From CATQHL01 sp965242895 (lineage in GTDB: Bacteria > Actinomycetota > Acidimicrobiia > Acidimicrobiales > CATQHL01), in the NCBI GenBank assembly GCA_965242895.1, contig OZ251507.1, positions 62,001-126,000 of the forward strand: a stretch of 64,000 bases of DNA, read 5' to 3'. A model generated the notes under the pieces. It saw only the letters and a program-made list of their open reading frames with translations. It did no database searches and was not told the DNA's origin. Shown piece after piece: positions 44,455-52,054 of the stretch (position 1 is the stretch's first letter; every line of letters begins with the position of its first letter). A program made the position numbers and the translations under genes.

Positions 44455-46506
44455 CTACCTCCAGGATCGCTCGACGTCTCTTCGGGCGAGGAGTTCCAAC
44501 GCCCGGCGCGCCGCTTTCTCGGGCGTAAGTCCCATCTCCCGTGCAACTCTAGACCCCGGAGCCGAAGCGCCAAAGCGTTCCACCCCCAGGAAGGCGTCCG
44601 TCCAGCGCTCCCAACCCTGCGAGACCGCCGCCTCCACGGCCAAGGAGGGAAGATCGGGGGGGATGACCTCGCTGCGATACTCCTCCGTCTGCGCTGCGAA
44701 GAGTTCCCAAGACGGCATAGACACCACGGCGGCGGCGACCCCTTCAAGCGCCAGGAGTCTGCCCGCCTCCACGCAGAGGCTCACCTCACTGCCGCTGCCC
44801 ACCAGCGTGAGGCGCGCATCTAGAGGGTCTTCCAGGCGGTAGGCGCCTCGGAGGACGCCCTCAGGGGAGGTGTCGGCCAGCTCCGGAACGGCTTGGCGCG
44901 TGAGGATCAGGGCGGTCGGCCCAGAGGCGGCGACGGCCTGCCGCCAAGCTCCCAGGGTCTCCTTGGCGTCGGCGGGGCGGATCACCACCAAGTTGGGGAT
45001 CGCCCTGAGGCTTGCGAGGTGCTCCACGGGCTGATGGGTGGGGCCGTCCTCTCCCACCCACACGGAATCGTGCGAAAAACAGAACACGACCTTGGCCTCC
45101 GACAGAGCAGCCAAGCGGATAGCCGGGCGCATGTAGTCGCTGAACACCAGGAAGGTGCCGCCAACCGGCAGAACGCCGCCGTGCAGCGCCGCTCCCACCA
45201 TCACCGACCCCATGGCGTGCTCACGCACCCCGTAGAAAATCTGAGGAGCGTCAGCGACCTCACGGCTCAGACACCCAGCGCCTGCCAGCAGCGTGCCCGT
45301 GTTGCCTGTGAGGTCCGCCCCTCCGGCAAGCACACCTGGGGCGGCAGAGGCCAGCGCCCCCAGCACGGATGAACTCGACGCCCTCGTAGCCGCCAGACCC
45401 CCAGCCTCAGGCGTTTGAAAATCTTTCTCCCAGCCCTCGCAGGGACGGGCTTCCCAGGCCGCTGTAAATCCCGCCTCGCTCGCGGCGGCCTCCTCCCAAC
45501 GCCGCTGCCAAGCCCGCCTCTGGGCGGCGCCGCGCCGTCCGGCTCGGTTATAAAACGCCTCCACCTCCTCGGGAACGTGGAAGCTCTCCCCAGGCGGCAG
45601 CCCCATTACCTCCTTCGTTCGGGCTATCTCCGCCTCCCCGAGGGCATATCCGTGCGCCGCTGGCGCATCGGTGAGGTCTGGCGAAGGGTGGGCTATGCGG
45701 CTGCCCAAGATCAGCAGGGAGGGCGCCTCGGTGACGGCCATGGCGCCGCGCAAGGAGGCTTCCATGGCGTCTAGGTCTTCGGACGCTTCTCCGAGGCGTT
45801 CGGTGTGCCAGCCGTAGGAGTCGAAGCGCTCTGCCGGGTCGTCGGAAAGCCACAGGTCTGTTGTTCCGTCTATGGACACTCGATTGTCGTCGTAGACGAA
45901 GATCAGCCTTCCCAGTCCTAGGTGTCCCGCCAAGGAGGCGGCCTCGTGGCTGACCCCCTCCGCTAAGTCGCCGTCGCTGCAGATGACGAAGATGTGGTGA
46001 TCGCAGAGTTCCGACCCGAAGCGCCCCCTCAGCCGCCTTTCGGCTATTCCCATGCCTACTGCGTTGGCAAACCCTTGACCCAGCGGCCCGGTCGTGACTT
46101 CCACGCCCAGCTTCTGGCATGCCTCAGGATGGCCGGGCGTGCGGCTGCCCCACTGCCGGAAGGCCTTGAGGTCGTCCAGCGTCAGGCCGTAGCCGCAGAG
46201 GTAGGTCATGGAATAGAGGAGAATCGAGGCGTGGCCGGCGCTCAGTATGAATCGGTCGCGATCCGGCCACTCCGGGGCGCCGGAGTCGTAGCGCATGATC
46301 CTGCTCCAGAGCACGTGAGCCAGGGGGGCGAGCGCCATTGCGGTGCCCTGGTGGCCGGAGCGGGCGGCGTGCGGGGCGTCCATGGCCAAGCCGCGGATCA
46401 CGTCGATCCCCATCCGCTCAAGCTCCGAGCCCCCGGCTGGGGAAGCGGGGCGCCCTCCACCCTCGACAGCGGGGATCACTCCGTTTGTTGCGGGGCTAGT
46501 GGTCAA
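44455..46506 (-). CDS. tkt: Transketolase
   Basis: A 683-residue thiamine-diphosphate enzyme of the pentose-phosphate pathway. Key blocks are ARSGHQGTAMALAPLAHVLW, TTGPLGQGFANAVGMG, the ThDP-binding CSDGDLAEGVSHEAASLAGH, and FSHDSVWVGEDGPTHQPVEH with the catalytic histidine region. The start at TTG 46506 is the longest choice and has no clear binding site; a later ATG before GIDVIRGLAMD would still leave the enzyme nearly complete. It is followed by tal, as is common in actinobacteria. Confidence 0.95.
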   Translation of the reverse strand: MTTSPATNGVIPAVEGGGRPASPAGGSELERMGIDVIRGLAMDAPHAARSGHQGTAMALAPLAHVLWSRIMRYDSGAPEWPDRDRFILSAGHASILLYSMTYLCGYGLTLDDLKAFRQWGSRTPGHPEACQKLGVEVTTGPLGQGFANAVGMGIAERRLRGRFGSELCDHHIFVICSDGDLAEGVSHEAASLAGHLGLGRLIFVYDDNRVSIDGTTDLWLSDDPAERFDSYGWHTERLGEASEDLDAMEASLRGAMAVTEAPSLLILGSRIAHPSPDLTDAPAAHGYALGEAEIARTKEVMGLPPGESFHVPEEVEAFYNRAGRRGAAQRRAWQRRWEEAAASEAGFTAAWEARPCEGWEKDFQTPEAGGLAATRASSSSVLGALASAAPGVLAGGADLTGNTGTLLAGAGCLSREVADAPQIFYGVREHAMGSVMVGAALHGGVLPVGGTFLVFSDYMRPAIRLAALSEAKVVFCFSHDSVWVGEDGPTHQPVEHLASLRAIPNLVVIRPADAKETLGAWRQAVAASGPTALILTRQAVPELADTSPEGVLRGAYRLEDPLDARLTLVGSGSEVSLCVEAGRLLALEGVAAAVVSMPSWELFAAQTEEYRSEVIPPDLPSLAVEAAVSQGWERWTDAFLGVERFGASAPGSRVAREMGLTPEKAARRALELLARRDVERSWR

Positions 46507-46529
46507 GTCGGGCGCTGGGAGGCTGGGAG

Positions 46530-46919
46530 TCAGTCTGCGGGAGGCGGGAGCAGCGTGTAGGGAACCACTATGTCCCCACCGCCCGCCAAGCGGCAGCGAG
46601 CCTCCACCCTTCCGTAGGTTTCGAAAGTCAGCTCCGCCCTAACTAGGCGGTAGTTGAACTTACCCGGCTCCACATGCAGCGGCTGGACGTTGCGCGCCAG
46701 CGTCTCGCCGTCGCGGTCGAAGACGACTTCAAGCACGCCGTCGGCATCCCCTTCGGGCTCGCAATACACGATCACCACGAGGTGAGGCGCCCAGAGAACT
46801 GGAAGAGGTTCTGGGGCGACCGCAGAGAACTGAACACCCGTTAAGTCCAGACGGGTGGTAGGGCCGGGCAGCGACCTGACGTCTATGTTGTCCAGAAACA
46901 ACGCAGCGATGATCTGCAT
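46530..46919 (-). CDS. Conserved hypothetical protein, DUF6941-like
   Basis: ATG 46919 opens a 129-residue protein with alternating strands: MQIIAALFLDNIDVRS, LDLTGVQFSAVAPEPLPV, HLVVIVYCEPEGD and GRVEARCRLAGGGDIVVPY. The pattern resembles the small beta-sandwich family DUF6941 found near metabolic genes in actinobacteria, with no known role; that match is by memory only. The frame stays open through a GC-rich repeat upstream, which I treat as non-coding. tkt starts 24 bases downstream on the same strand. Confidence 0.55.
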   Translation of the reverse strand: MQIIAALFLDNIDVRSLPGPTTRLDLTGVQFSAVAPEPLPVLWAPHLVVIVYCEPEGDADGVLEVVFDRDGETLARNVQPLHVEPGKFNYRLVRAELTFETYGRVEARCRLAGGGDIVVPYTLLPPPAD

Positions 46920-46976
46920 CCCCTGAACCGTAACCAACTCAGGCGGTTCTTCAAGCGATATCGGCGAATGCGCCCT

Positions 46977-47105
46977 TGAAACGGAGCGCCGCCCCGCGCC
47001 GCCCGCCGCCCCGCGCCGCCCGCCGCGCCGCGCCGCCCCGCCGCGCCGCGCCGCCGCCTCGCCGGAGCGCACCGCGCGCCGCCGCGCCGCCCGCCGCCGC
47101 CCGCC
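46977..47105 (+). repeat. GCC/CGC-rich repeat between divergent genes
   Basis: About 130 bases consist almost only of CCGCGCCGCCCGC-type units. Both strands remain open and would encode Arg/Ala/Pro-rich tails attached to the neighbouring genes, but more plausible starts exist on each side (46919 minus and 47162 plus). The extreme composition is unlike a normal promoter region. Confidence 0.8.
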
Positions 47106-47161
47106 TAAGCGGAGCAGCAACATTCCCCACAGCGGGAAAGGCTCAACATAGACTCAGCGAA

Positions 47162-48640
47162 GTGTTCCGCTTTTTCGCTCTCCTGTTCATAGCCGCAGCC
47201 GTAGGGCTGTGGATACTCTCGGCGCGCCTAGGTGACGCTCCGGCCTTCGGAGAGCCGAGCGAGGTCGAAGACCTGAGCAATCCCCTGATCTCCGCTGAGA
47301 GGATCTCCTTCACCCCCCCGAACGGGGAAGACGACACATCGGTGGCTGAGCCCGTTCCTTGGCAGGGGGAGGCTGAGCTTTCCGCTTTGGCTGTGGAGGC
47401 GCCTCCCGACACATGCATCCTGGTTAAGAGCGGGGGAAGCACCCTCTATACGCACAAGGCCGACGAGGAGCTGACACCCGCCTCCCTGCAAAAACTGGTG
47501 ACCGCCCAGGCGACGCTCCAAGCCTCGGAGGTAAACGAAGGTACGACTCTGTCCGAAAACTACGTCTATAAGACGATCGCCTTTGCCGAGACGCAGCCCA
47601 CCGGGGGCGTGCTGAACGGCGACCTCTACATCCTGGGTGGGGGAGACCCTTTGCTGTCCACACCCGAATACGCAACTCGCTCCGAACTGAAGGACGCCCC
47701 GATCACCCAACTCGAAGAGTTGGCGGAGCGCCTCATGGCTACACATGCGCTTACCCGGATTGAGGGCAGCGTGATCGCCGTGGAAGACCGCTACGACGAT
47801 CAAACTTCCGTTAGCAACTGGCCGGATGAATGGGCAGCCGCCGGCGTAACCGGCACCTTGAACTCGGTCGCAGTGAATCAGGGATACTCCTTTTCCCCCG
47901 ACAACGTGGACGCCAGCCCGCTCCCGCCTGACCCCGAAGCGGCCCTGAGTACCGCCGCCCTCTTCGACGACATGCTGGAAGCGCGGGGGGTCGTGATCCC
48001 GTTCCGACCCGAAATAGCACCTCGCAACAGGAACTACACCGGAAGCGTCCAGTTGGCCGTGATCGAATCCGCCCCCCTTGGGGATTACCTGAAATTCATG
48101 CTCTTGGAGAGCGACAACACCACAGCCGAACTGCTGCTCAAGGAGATTGGCCTGCACCACAATCAGGACGCCGAGCGGGAGGAAGAAGGAAGCGCCTCGA
48201 CCCTAGACGGGGCGATAGCCGTGCAGGACATCCTGTCGAAGCGCTTGGTGCACCTCGGTATACCCCCCAAGGACGGCTCTGGACTGAGCCCGGGGAACAA
48301 ACTGAGCTGCGCCCAGGTCGTCGCCGTGCTGGAGTTGGAGCCTGACGACGGTGACGGCGGCCCGGAGGGGACGCTTGCCTCCTACCTGCCGGTGGCGGGG
48401 CGCTCAGGAACCCTCGAGGACAGGTTCACCGACCCCCAGCTCGAAGGACGCGTGAAAGCCAAGACCGGGACGTTGCCCGGGGTCTACTCCCTGGCCGGGT
48501 TCGCCGAGGGAACGGACGGAACCTGGTTCACTTTCGCCATCATCATGAATCACGACGGCACGACGTCGGACGAAGTAGCAGAAGGCATCCTCTCGGAGAT
48601 GCTGAGGGTCCTGACCGCTTCGAAGGGAGAGTCCCCCTAG
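47162..48640 (+). CDS. dacB: D-alanyl-D-alanine carboxypeptidase, PBP4/DacB (S13) family
   Basis: A 492-residue cell-wall enzyme. FRFFALLFIAAAVGLWIL at the N-terminus is a signal or anchor segment. The three penicillin-binding motifs are present: SLQK (in TPASLQKLVTAQ), SDN (in LLESDNTTAELLL) and KTG (in VKAKTGTLPGVY). It trims or cross-link-cleaves peptidoglycan stem peptides outside the cytoplasm. GTG 47162 places the membrane segment first. TTG 46976 is in frame but would add 62 Arg/Ala/Pro-rich residues encoded by the repeat. Confidence 0.88.
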   Translation: MFRFFALLFIAAAVGLWILSARLGDAPAFGEPSEVEDLSNPLISAERISFTPPNGEDDTSVAEPVPWQGEAELSALAVEAPPDTCILVKSGGSTLYTHKADEELTPASLQKLVTAQATLQASEVNEGTTLSENYVYKTIAFAETQPTGGVLNGDLYILGGGDPLLSTPEYATRSELKDAPITQLEELAERLMATHALTRIEGSVIAVEDRYDDQTSVSNWPDEWAAAGVTGTLNSVAVNQGYSFSPDNVDASPLPPDPEAALSTAALFDDMLEARGVVIPFRPEIAPRNRNYTGSVQLAVIESAPLGDYLKFMLLESDNTTAELLLKEIGLHHNQDAEREEEGSASTLDGAIAVQDILSKRLVHLGIPPKDGSGLSPGNKLSCAQVVAVLELEPDDGDGGPEGTLASYLPVAGRSGTLEDRFTDPQLEGRVKAKTGTLPGVYSLAGFAEGTDGTWFTFAIIMNHDGTTSDEVAEGILSEMLRVLTASKGESP

Positions 48641-48756
48641 CCGATGGAGGCGGGAGAAATTCCCCAGCGGACGCCTAGCGAGCACAAGATCCATGGCTGT
48701 CCGCCGCAGGCAGACTCTCCTGCTCCCGCTTTGGATGCATCGCTAGGCTGAAACGC

Positions 48757-49176
48757 ATGCAGCCGGAATCCGAGCAGGAAACTCCCTTCGCCCAGCCCTC
48801 GGCATCGGCAGCAGCCGCACCCCAACAACCCTCCGCTGGGACGCCAGGGAAGCCAAGGAAGCCCGCTGAGGTGCTGGAGGAACTCAAAGAACTGCTGCTG
48901 GACTACTTCCGACAGGAAGCGCTAGATCCGCTCAAGAGGCTTCTGGCCTGGCTGGGGTGGGGAATGCTGGGGGCGGTCTTCCTGGCCACCGGAATTATCC
49001 TGCTCGCCCTCGCCGCCCTGCGAGCCCTGCAGACCCAGACCGGCGAACACTTGACGGGAAGCCTCAGCTGGACTCCCTACGTAATAGTCCTGGCGGCGAT
49101 GACCCTGATCCTGATCTTCTCCGTAAAGGCTGCCAGGGCGCGCAGACGCACACGATCGGAGACTGCCAGCAAATGA
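48757..49176 (+). CDS. Small membrane protein, holin-X-like
   Basis: A 139-residue protein with a Pro/Ala-rich cytoplasmic N-terminus, an amphipathic stretch (LEELKELLLDYFRQEALDPL) and two membrane segments (MLGAVFLATGIILLALAAL and YVIVLAAMTLILIF), ending in a basic tail. This arrangement matches the actinobacterial proteins labelled phage holin family or holin-X, which are chromosomal and not evidence for a prophage. Its stop overlaps the next small gene. Confidence 0.65.
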   Translation: MQPESEQETPFAQPSASAAAAPQQPSAGTPGKPRKPAEVLEELKELLLDYFRQEALDPLKRLLAWLGWGMLGAVFLATGIILLALAALRALQTQTGEHLTGSLSWTPYVIVLAAMTLILIFSVKAARARRRTRSETASK

Positions 49177-49400
49177 AACCCGACGCCAAAAAGGGCAGCG
49201 GCGAGAAAATCACCCAGGAAACGCTCGAAGCCAAACTGCAGGAGGTGGCCGACGCCATCAACACCGCCAGTCAACCAGCGAGGGAGGCTGCCTGGAGAAT
49301 CGGGCTCATCACCGCCGCTGTCCTGGTGATTCTGGCCTACTTCCTCGGCAAGCGCAGGGGAAGCAGATCACGCTCCTACATCGAAGTGCGGAGCAGTTGA
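49173..49400 (+). CDS. Small single-pass membrane protein
   Basis: ATG 49173 overlaps the previous stop (ATGA) and gives 75 residues: a charged helical N-terminal half (LEAKLQEVADAINTASQ) and one membrane segment (IGLITAAVLVILAYFLGKRRG) followed by a basic tail. The coupling to the preceding gene supports translation. No family is recognised with confidence. Confidence 0.6.
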   Translation: MKPDAKKGSGEKITQETLEAKLQEVADAINTASQPAREAAWRIGLITAAVLVILAYFLGKRRGSRSRSYIEVRSS

Positions 49401-49430
49401 GCGGAACTGAACAACTGAGCGGCGAACATC

Positions 49431-49676
49431 GTGCCAACTCGAAAACAAGGCAAGGTCAAGGGCAAGGGCAGACGCAGACGCGGGCCGATGGCCGAAGCGC
49501 GCCGTCGCTGCATCACCCGGGGACTGATGGGGGACAGCAATGCTTGGCTGTTTATAGGGATTCTGGCCTGGGGGCTTCACGGTCTGCGGCGAGCGCTGAC
49601 GACCTCTAGTAAGGACATCAAGCAGGTCATCCGCCTGCTGCCTGGGGATCGTCTCATCGTCCGCTCCCGCAGGTGA
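49431..49676 (+). CDS. Small basic protein upstream of trmI
   Basis: GTG 49431 opens an 81-residue frame ending in a TGA that overlaps the trmI GTG (49673). The N-terminus is very basic (KQGKVKGKGRRRRGP). The middle, WLFIGILAWGLHGLRRAL, is a weak membrane or amphipathic helix, and the rest (SSKDIKQVIRLLPGDRLIV) is hydrophilic. Only the gene position and coupled stop argue that it is real. No function is assigned. Confidence 0.5.
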   Translation: MPTRKQGKVKGKGRRRRGPMAEARRRCITRGLMGDSNAWLFIGILAWGLHGLRRALTTSSKDIKQVIRLLPGDRLIVRSRR

Positions 49677-50611
49677 ACGAGCCGCCGGAAGCGGCAGAGG
49701 GGGAGCACCCGCCGGGGGAGACGGCGCAGACGGCAGACACGGCGCTCCCGGGGGAGACGGGGGAGAGGGATGACCACCATTCTCCCGACAAGACGGGTGG
49801 CTGGAGGGACGCAGCGCAGCCGGCGCAGACGGCAGAGGGGGGCGACCCCTTCCGTCCGCAGGAGCACGTCCTGCTCGTCGACGACAAGAACCGCAAACAC
49901 CTGAGGCGTCTCAGTGCGGGCGAGGTGTTCCACTTCCACAACGGCCTTCTGAAACACGACGACATCCTGGGAAGACCGGAAGGCATCACGCTCCGATCCT
50001 CCAAGAACTCACGCTTCACGGCGTTCCGCCCCACGCTGAACGACGCCATCCTGCTGATGAAGCGCGGCGCCCAAGTCATCTACCCCAAAGACCTCGGGCA
50101 GATCCTCATGCTTGCCGACATTTCCCCTGGCCAGCGCCTGTTCGAGTCGGGGGTCGGCTCAGGGGCGCTTTCGATGGCGCTCCTGAGGGCGGGCGCCCAC
50201 GTGCTGGGCTACGAGATCAGAGACGACTTCGCCCGACGAGCCATAAACAACGTGAGCACCTACCTAGGAGAGGAGGCGCTCCGGCGCTACGAGGTAGAGG
50301 AACGGGACTGCTACGAGGGGATAGAGGCGAACGGCCTAGACCGGGTGCTGCTAGACGTCCCGGAACCTTGGAGGGTCGCTCCGCACGCAGCGCAAGCCCT
50401 GCGTGCGGGAGGCATCCTGCTGGCCTACACCCCCAGCATCGTTCAGGCGGCGAACTTGCGGAGGAGTCTGGAAACGAGCGCTTGGGGGCTGGCCGAGACC
50501 TGCGAAGTGCTGCTGCGCAACTGGCACGTAGCCGACGAAGCCGTCCGACCTGAACATCGAATGGTGGCTCACACCGGTTTCGTGACGCACGCACGGCGCA
50601 TGACGGACTAG
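49673..50611 (+). CDS. trmI: tRNA (adenine-N1)-methyltransferase, TrmI family
   Basis: A 312-residue SAM-dependent enzyme that methylates A58 of tRNA. The conserved core begins PFRPQEHVLLVDDKNRKHL. YPKDLGQILMLADISPGQR and the SAM site FESGVGSGALSMALL follow, with LDRVLLDVPEPW as motif IV. The first 60 residues are a Pro/Glu/Gly-rich extension. In actinobacteria this gene usually sits next to the proteasomal ATPase, as it does here apart from cvpA and a ferredoxin gene. Confidence 0.9.
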   Translation: MNEPPEAAEGEHPPGETAQTADTALPGETGERDDHHSPDKTGGWRDAAQPAQTAEGGDPFRPQEHVLLVDDKNRKHLRRLSAGEVFHFHNGLLKHDDILGRPEGITLRSSKNSRFTAFRPTLNDAILLMKRGAQVIYPKDLGQILMLADISPGQRLFESGVGSGALSMALLRAGAHVLGYEIRDDFARRAINNVSTYLGEEALRRYEVEERDCYEGIEANGLDRVLLDVPEPWRVAPHAAQALRAGGILLAYTPSIVQAANLRRSLETSAWGLAETCEVLLRNWHVADEAVRPEHRMVAHTGFVTHARRMTD

Positions 50612-50620
50612 AGAACCGCC

Positions 50621-51139
50621 TTGAGCCTGATCGACCTGGTCTTTTTCGGGTTCTTGGCGCTCTTTGGACTGCTGGGGTACCGCTCTGGGCTGCTGGCCCG
50701 GCTAGCAGCCCTGGGGGGAGCTGTGCCTGGGCTGCTCATCGCCATCCGCATCCTGCCGAGGATCATCGAGCGGTCTACGGACGGGTTAGACGCGGACGGA
50801 CTAAATCCGCTGGGCCCTCTCGGAATCAGCGCAGGCGTGCTGATCGGAGGAACCCTGCTGGGCTACCTATGCGGATGGACGCTCGGCCTGATGTTCCGCA
50901 AGCTCTTGCCAGGGCCGATTCGTCTGGGTGACCGTCTGGCAGGAATGATCGTGATGGCAGCCGTCGCAGGAGCATTGCTCTGGGTTCTGTTTCCGGTCAT
51001 GGAAGCCACGCCAGGGTGGTTTTCGGAACAGACCAGGAACTCGGCCGCCGCCCGCTTCTCTCGCAACTACCTGCCGACCCCGCCCGACCTAATCTCTTCG
51101 GTCAGGTCGCTGCTAGAGAACTGGGGGCAAAGCAGTTAG
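50621..51139 (+). CDS. CvpA-family membrane protein
   Basis: A 172-residue protein with four likely membrane segments; LIDLVFFGFLALFGLLGYRS opens with the CvpA/colicin V production fold. Family members are broadly conserved, with roles suggested in envelope integrity. It starts with TTG 50621, ten bases after trmI. It is convergent with the ferredoxin gene. The 51140-51280 gap holds only degenerate repeats of the AAACCGGTTAGGGCAGG type. Confidence 0.75.
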   Translation: MSLIDLVFFGFLALFGLLGYRSGLLARLAALGGAVPGLLIAIRILPRIIERSTDGLDADGLNPLGPLGISAGVLIGGTLLGYLCGWTLGLMFRKLLPGPIRLGDRLAGMIVMAAVAGALLWVLFPVMEATPGWFSEQTRNSAAARFSRNYLPTPPDLISSVRSLLENWGQSS

Positions 51140-51281
51140 GGCTGATCAAACCGGTTAGGGCAGGCCAAACCAGTTAGCGCAGAAGCGCAGATCGGCTAAA
51201 GGAAGACCGGCTAGATGGGGCAGACGCCCCAAAGGAGTTCTAGAAGTTCTTAGGAAGTTCTAGGTAATTGAAGTTTCTTGG

Positions 51282-51301
51282 ACGTCTGAGATATCAGGCG
51301 T
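51282..51301. terminator. Hairpin between convergent cvpA and ferredoxin genes
   Basis: ACGTCTGA (51282-51289) pairs with TCAGGCGT (51294-51301) around GATA, with one T-G wobble on the plus strand. It overlaps the ferredoxin stop codon. There is no long T-run on either side, so it is a weak terminator candidate, possibly serving both genes. Confidence 0.4.
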
Positions 51302-51536
51302 CTATTTCAATGAAGATGCACTCGCCAGGGCATTCTTCGGCGGACTCGATGACCGCTTCCTCCTGGCCGTCCGGCACGGAAGCCAAACCGGTGGGGCCGC
51401 CAGGATCGCTGTAGATGGTCTCGCCGTCTCGCACGTAAGCCAGGCCGTCGTCCAGCAGCGTAAAAACGTCGGGTGCTATCTCTTCGCAAAGACCGTCGCC
51501 GGTGCAGAGATCTTGATCTATCCAAACTTTCATCAA
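51294..51536 (-). CDS. Ferredoxin
   Basis: An 80-residue ferredoxin with cysteines in DLCTGDGLCEEIAPDVF and CPGECIFIEID. The spacing, with Asp/Gly in place of one cysteine of a four-cysteine motif, fits a 3Fe-4S type that partners cytochromes P450 and oxygenases in actinobacteria. An acidic loop (ETIYSDPGGPTGLASVPD) interrupts the middle. It lies opposite and just upstream of the proteasome operon, a common actinobacterial neighbourhood. Confidence 0.85.
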   Translation of the reverse strand: MMKVWIDQDLCTGDGLCEEIAPDVFTLLDDGLAYVRDGETIYSDPGGPTGLASVPDGQEEAVIESAEECPGECIFIEIDA

Positions 51537-52037
51537 ATCTCCAATGTGGTGTAGTGTTTTTATTCTTGAATTCTTAGCTATCTAGTGGATATCCGCCTGC
51601 TTGACTAAAGCGACGATGCAGACCGGTCGAAAGCCACTCAAAACTTCCATCCTCGTCGGATCAAAGTCTTGAGCCGTAAGGAATTCTAGTGCTAGTTTTG
51701 ACCAGCAGGCGAATTTCTGCTAATCAGTATACAGCAAAGAACGATCTTTGGGCGCAGATCCGCAAGAACTCCACAAAACCGACGCAGCAAGACCGACGTC
51801 CGCAAACCGACACAGCAAGTTCGGCGCACAAAACCGACGCACAAAACCGACACCGCAAAACCGACTCCGCAAGTTCGACGCCCGCGGGTCTAGCGAAACG
51901 CAAGAGCCGGCGAAAAACCGTTCTCTCAGTCGAGCCCGGGGGAACTGTTGGATCAAAATTACCCGAAATCCTCTCAGTCGGGTGTATTGTCACCTTGAGT
52001 TGCCCTGAAAAGCTGTAAACCATGATTAACTAATGAG
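51537..52037 (+). other. Intergenic region upstream of the proteasome operon, with short repeats
   Basis: About 500 bases between the ferredoxin and mpa without a credible gene. From about 51765 to 51872 there are seven or more degenerate repeats of CGCAAAACCGAC. CTCTCAGTCG occurs near 51923 and again near 51970. A TTGAGT...TAAACC pair just before 52020 could be a promoter with short spacing. Two tiny ORFs (ATG 52022 and ATG 52033) precede mpa. Confidence 0.5.
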
Positions 52038-52050
52038 GAAAGGAGGTGAT
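52038..52050 (+). promoter_or_regulatory. Near-perfect anti-Shine-Dalgarno match that sets the mpa start
   Basis: GAAAGGAGGTGAT is complementary to nearly the whole 3' tail of 16S rRNA, far stronger than other binding sites in this window. The conventional GTG (52046) in the mpa frame lies inside it and cannot be the start it serves. The codon at ideal spacing is ATT 52055, eight bases after GGAGG. Confidence 0.7.
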
Positions 52051-52054
52051 AAAG

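Noticed and set aside
48757..49176. Prophage remnant because of a holin-like protein
   Set aside because: No phage structural, integrase or lysin genes are nearby. Holin-X-like membrane proteins are common chromosomal genes in actinobacteria.
51282..51301. A strong Rho-independent terminator
   Set aside because: The hairpin is good but no T-run follows on either strand, so it is kept only as a weak candidate.
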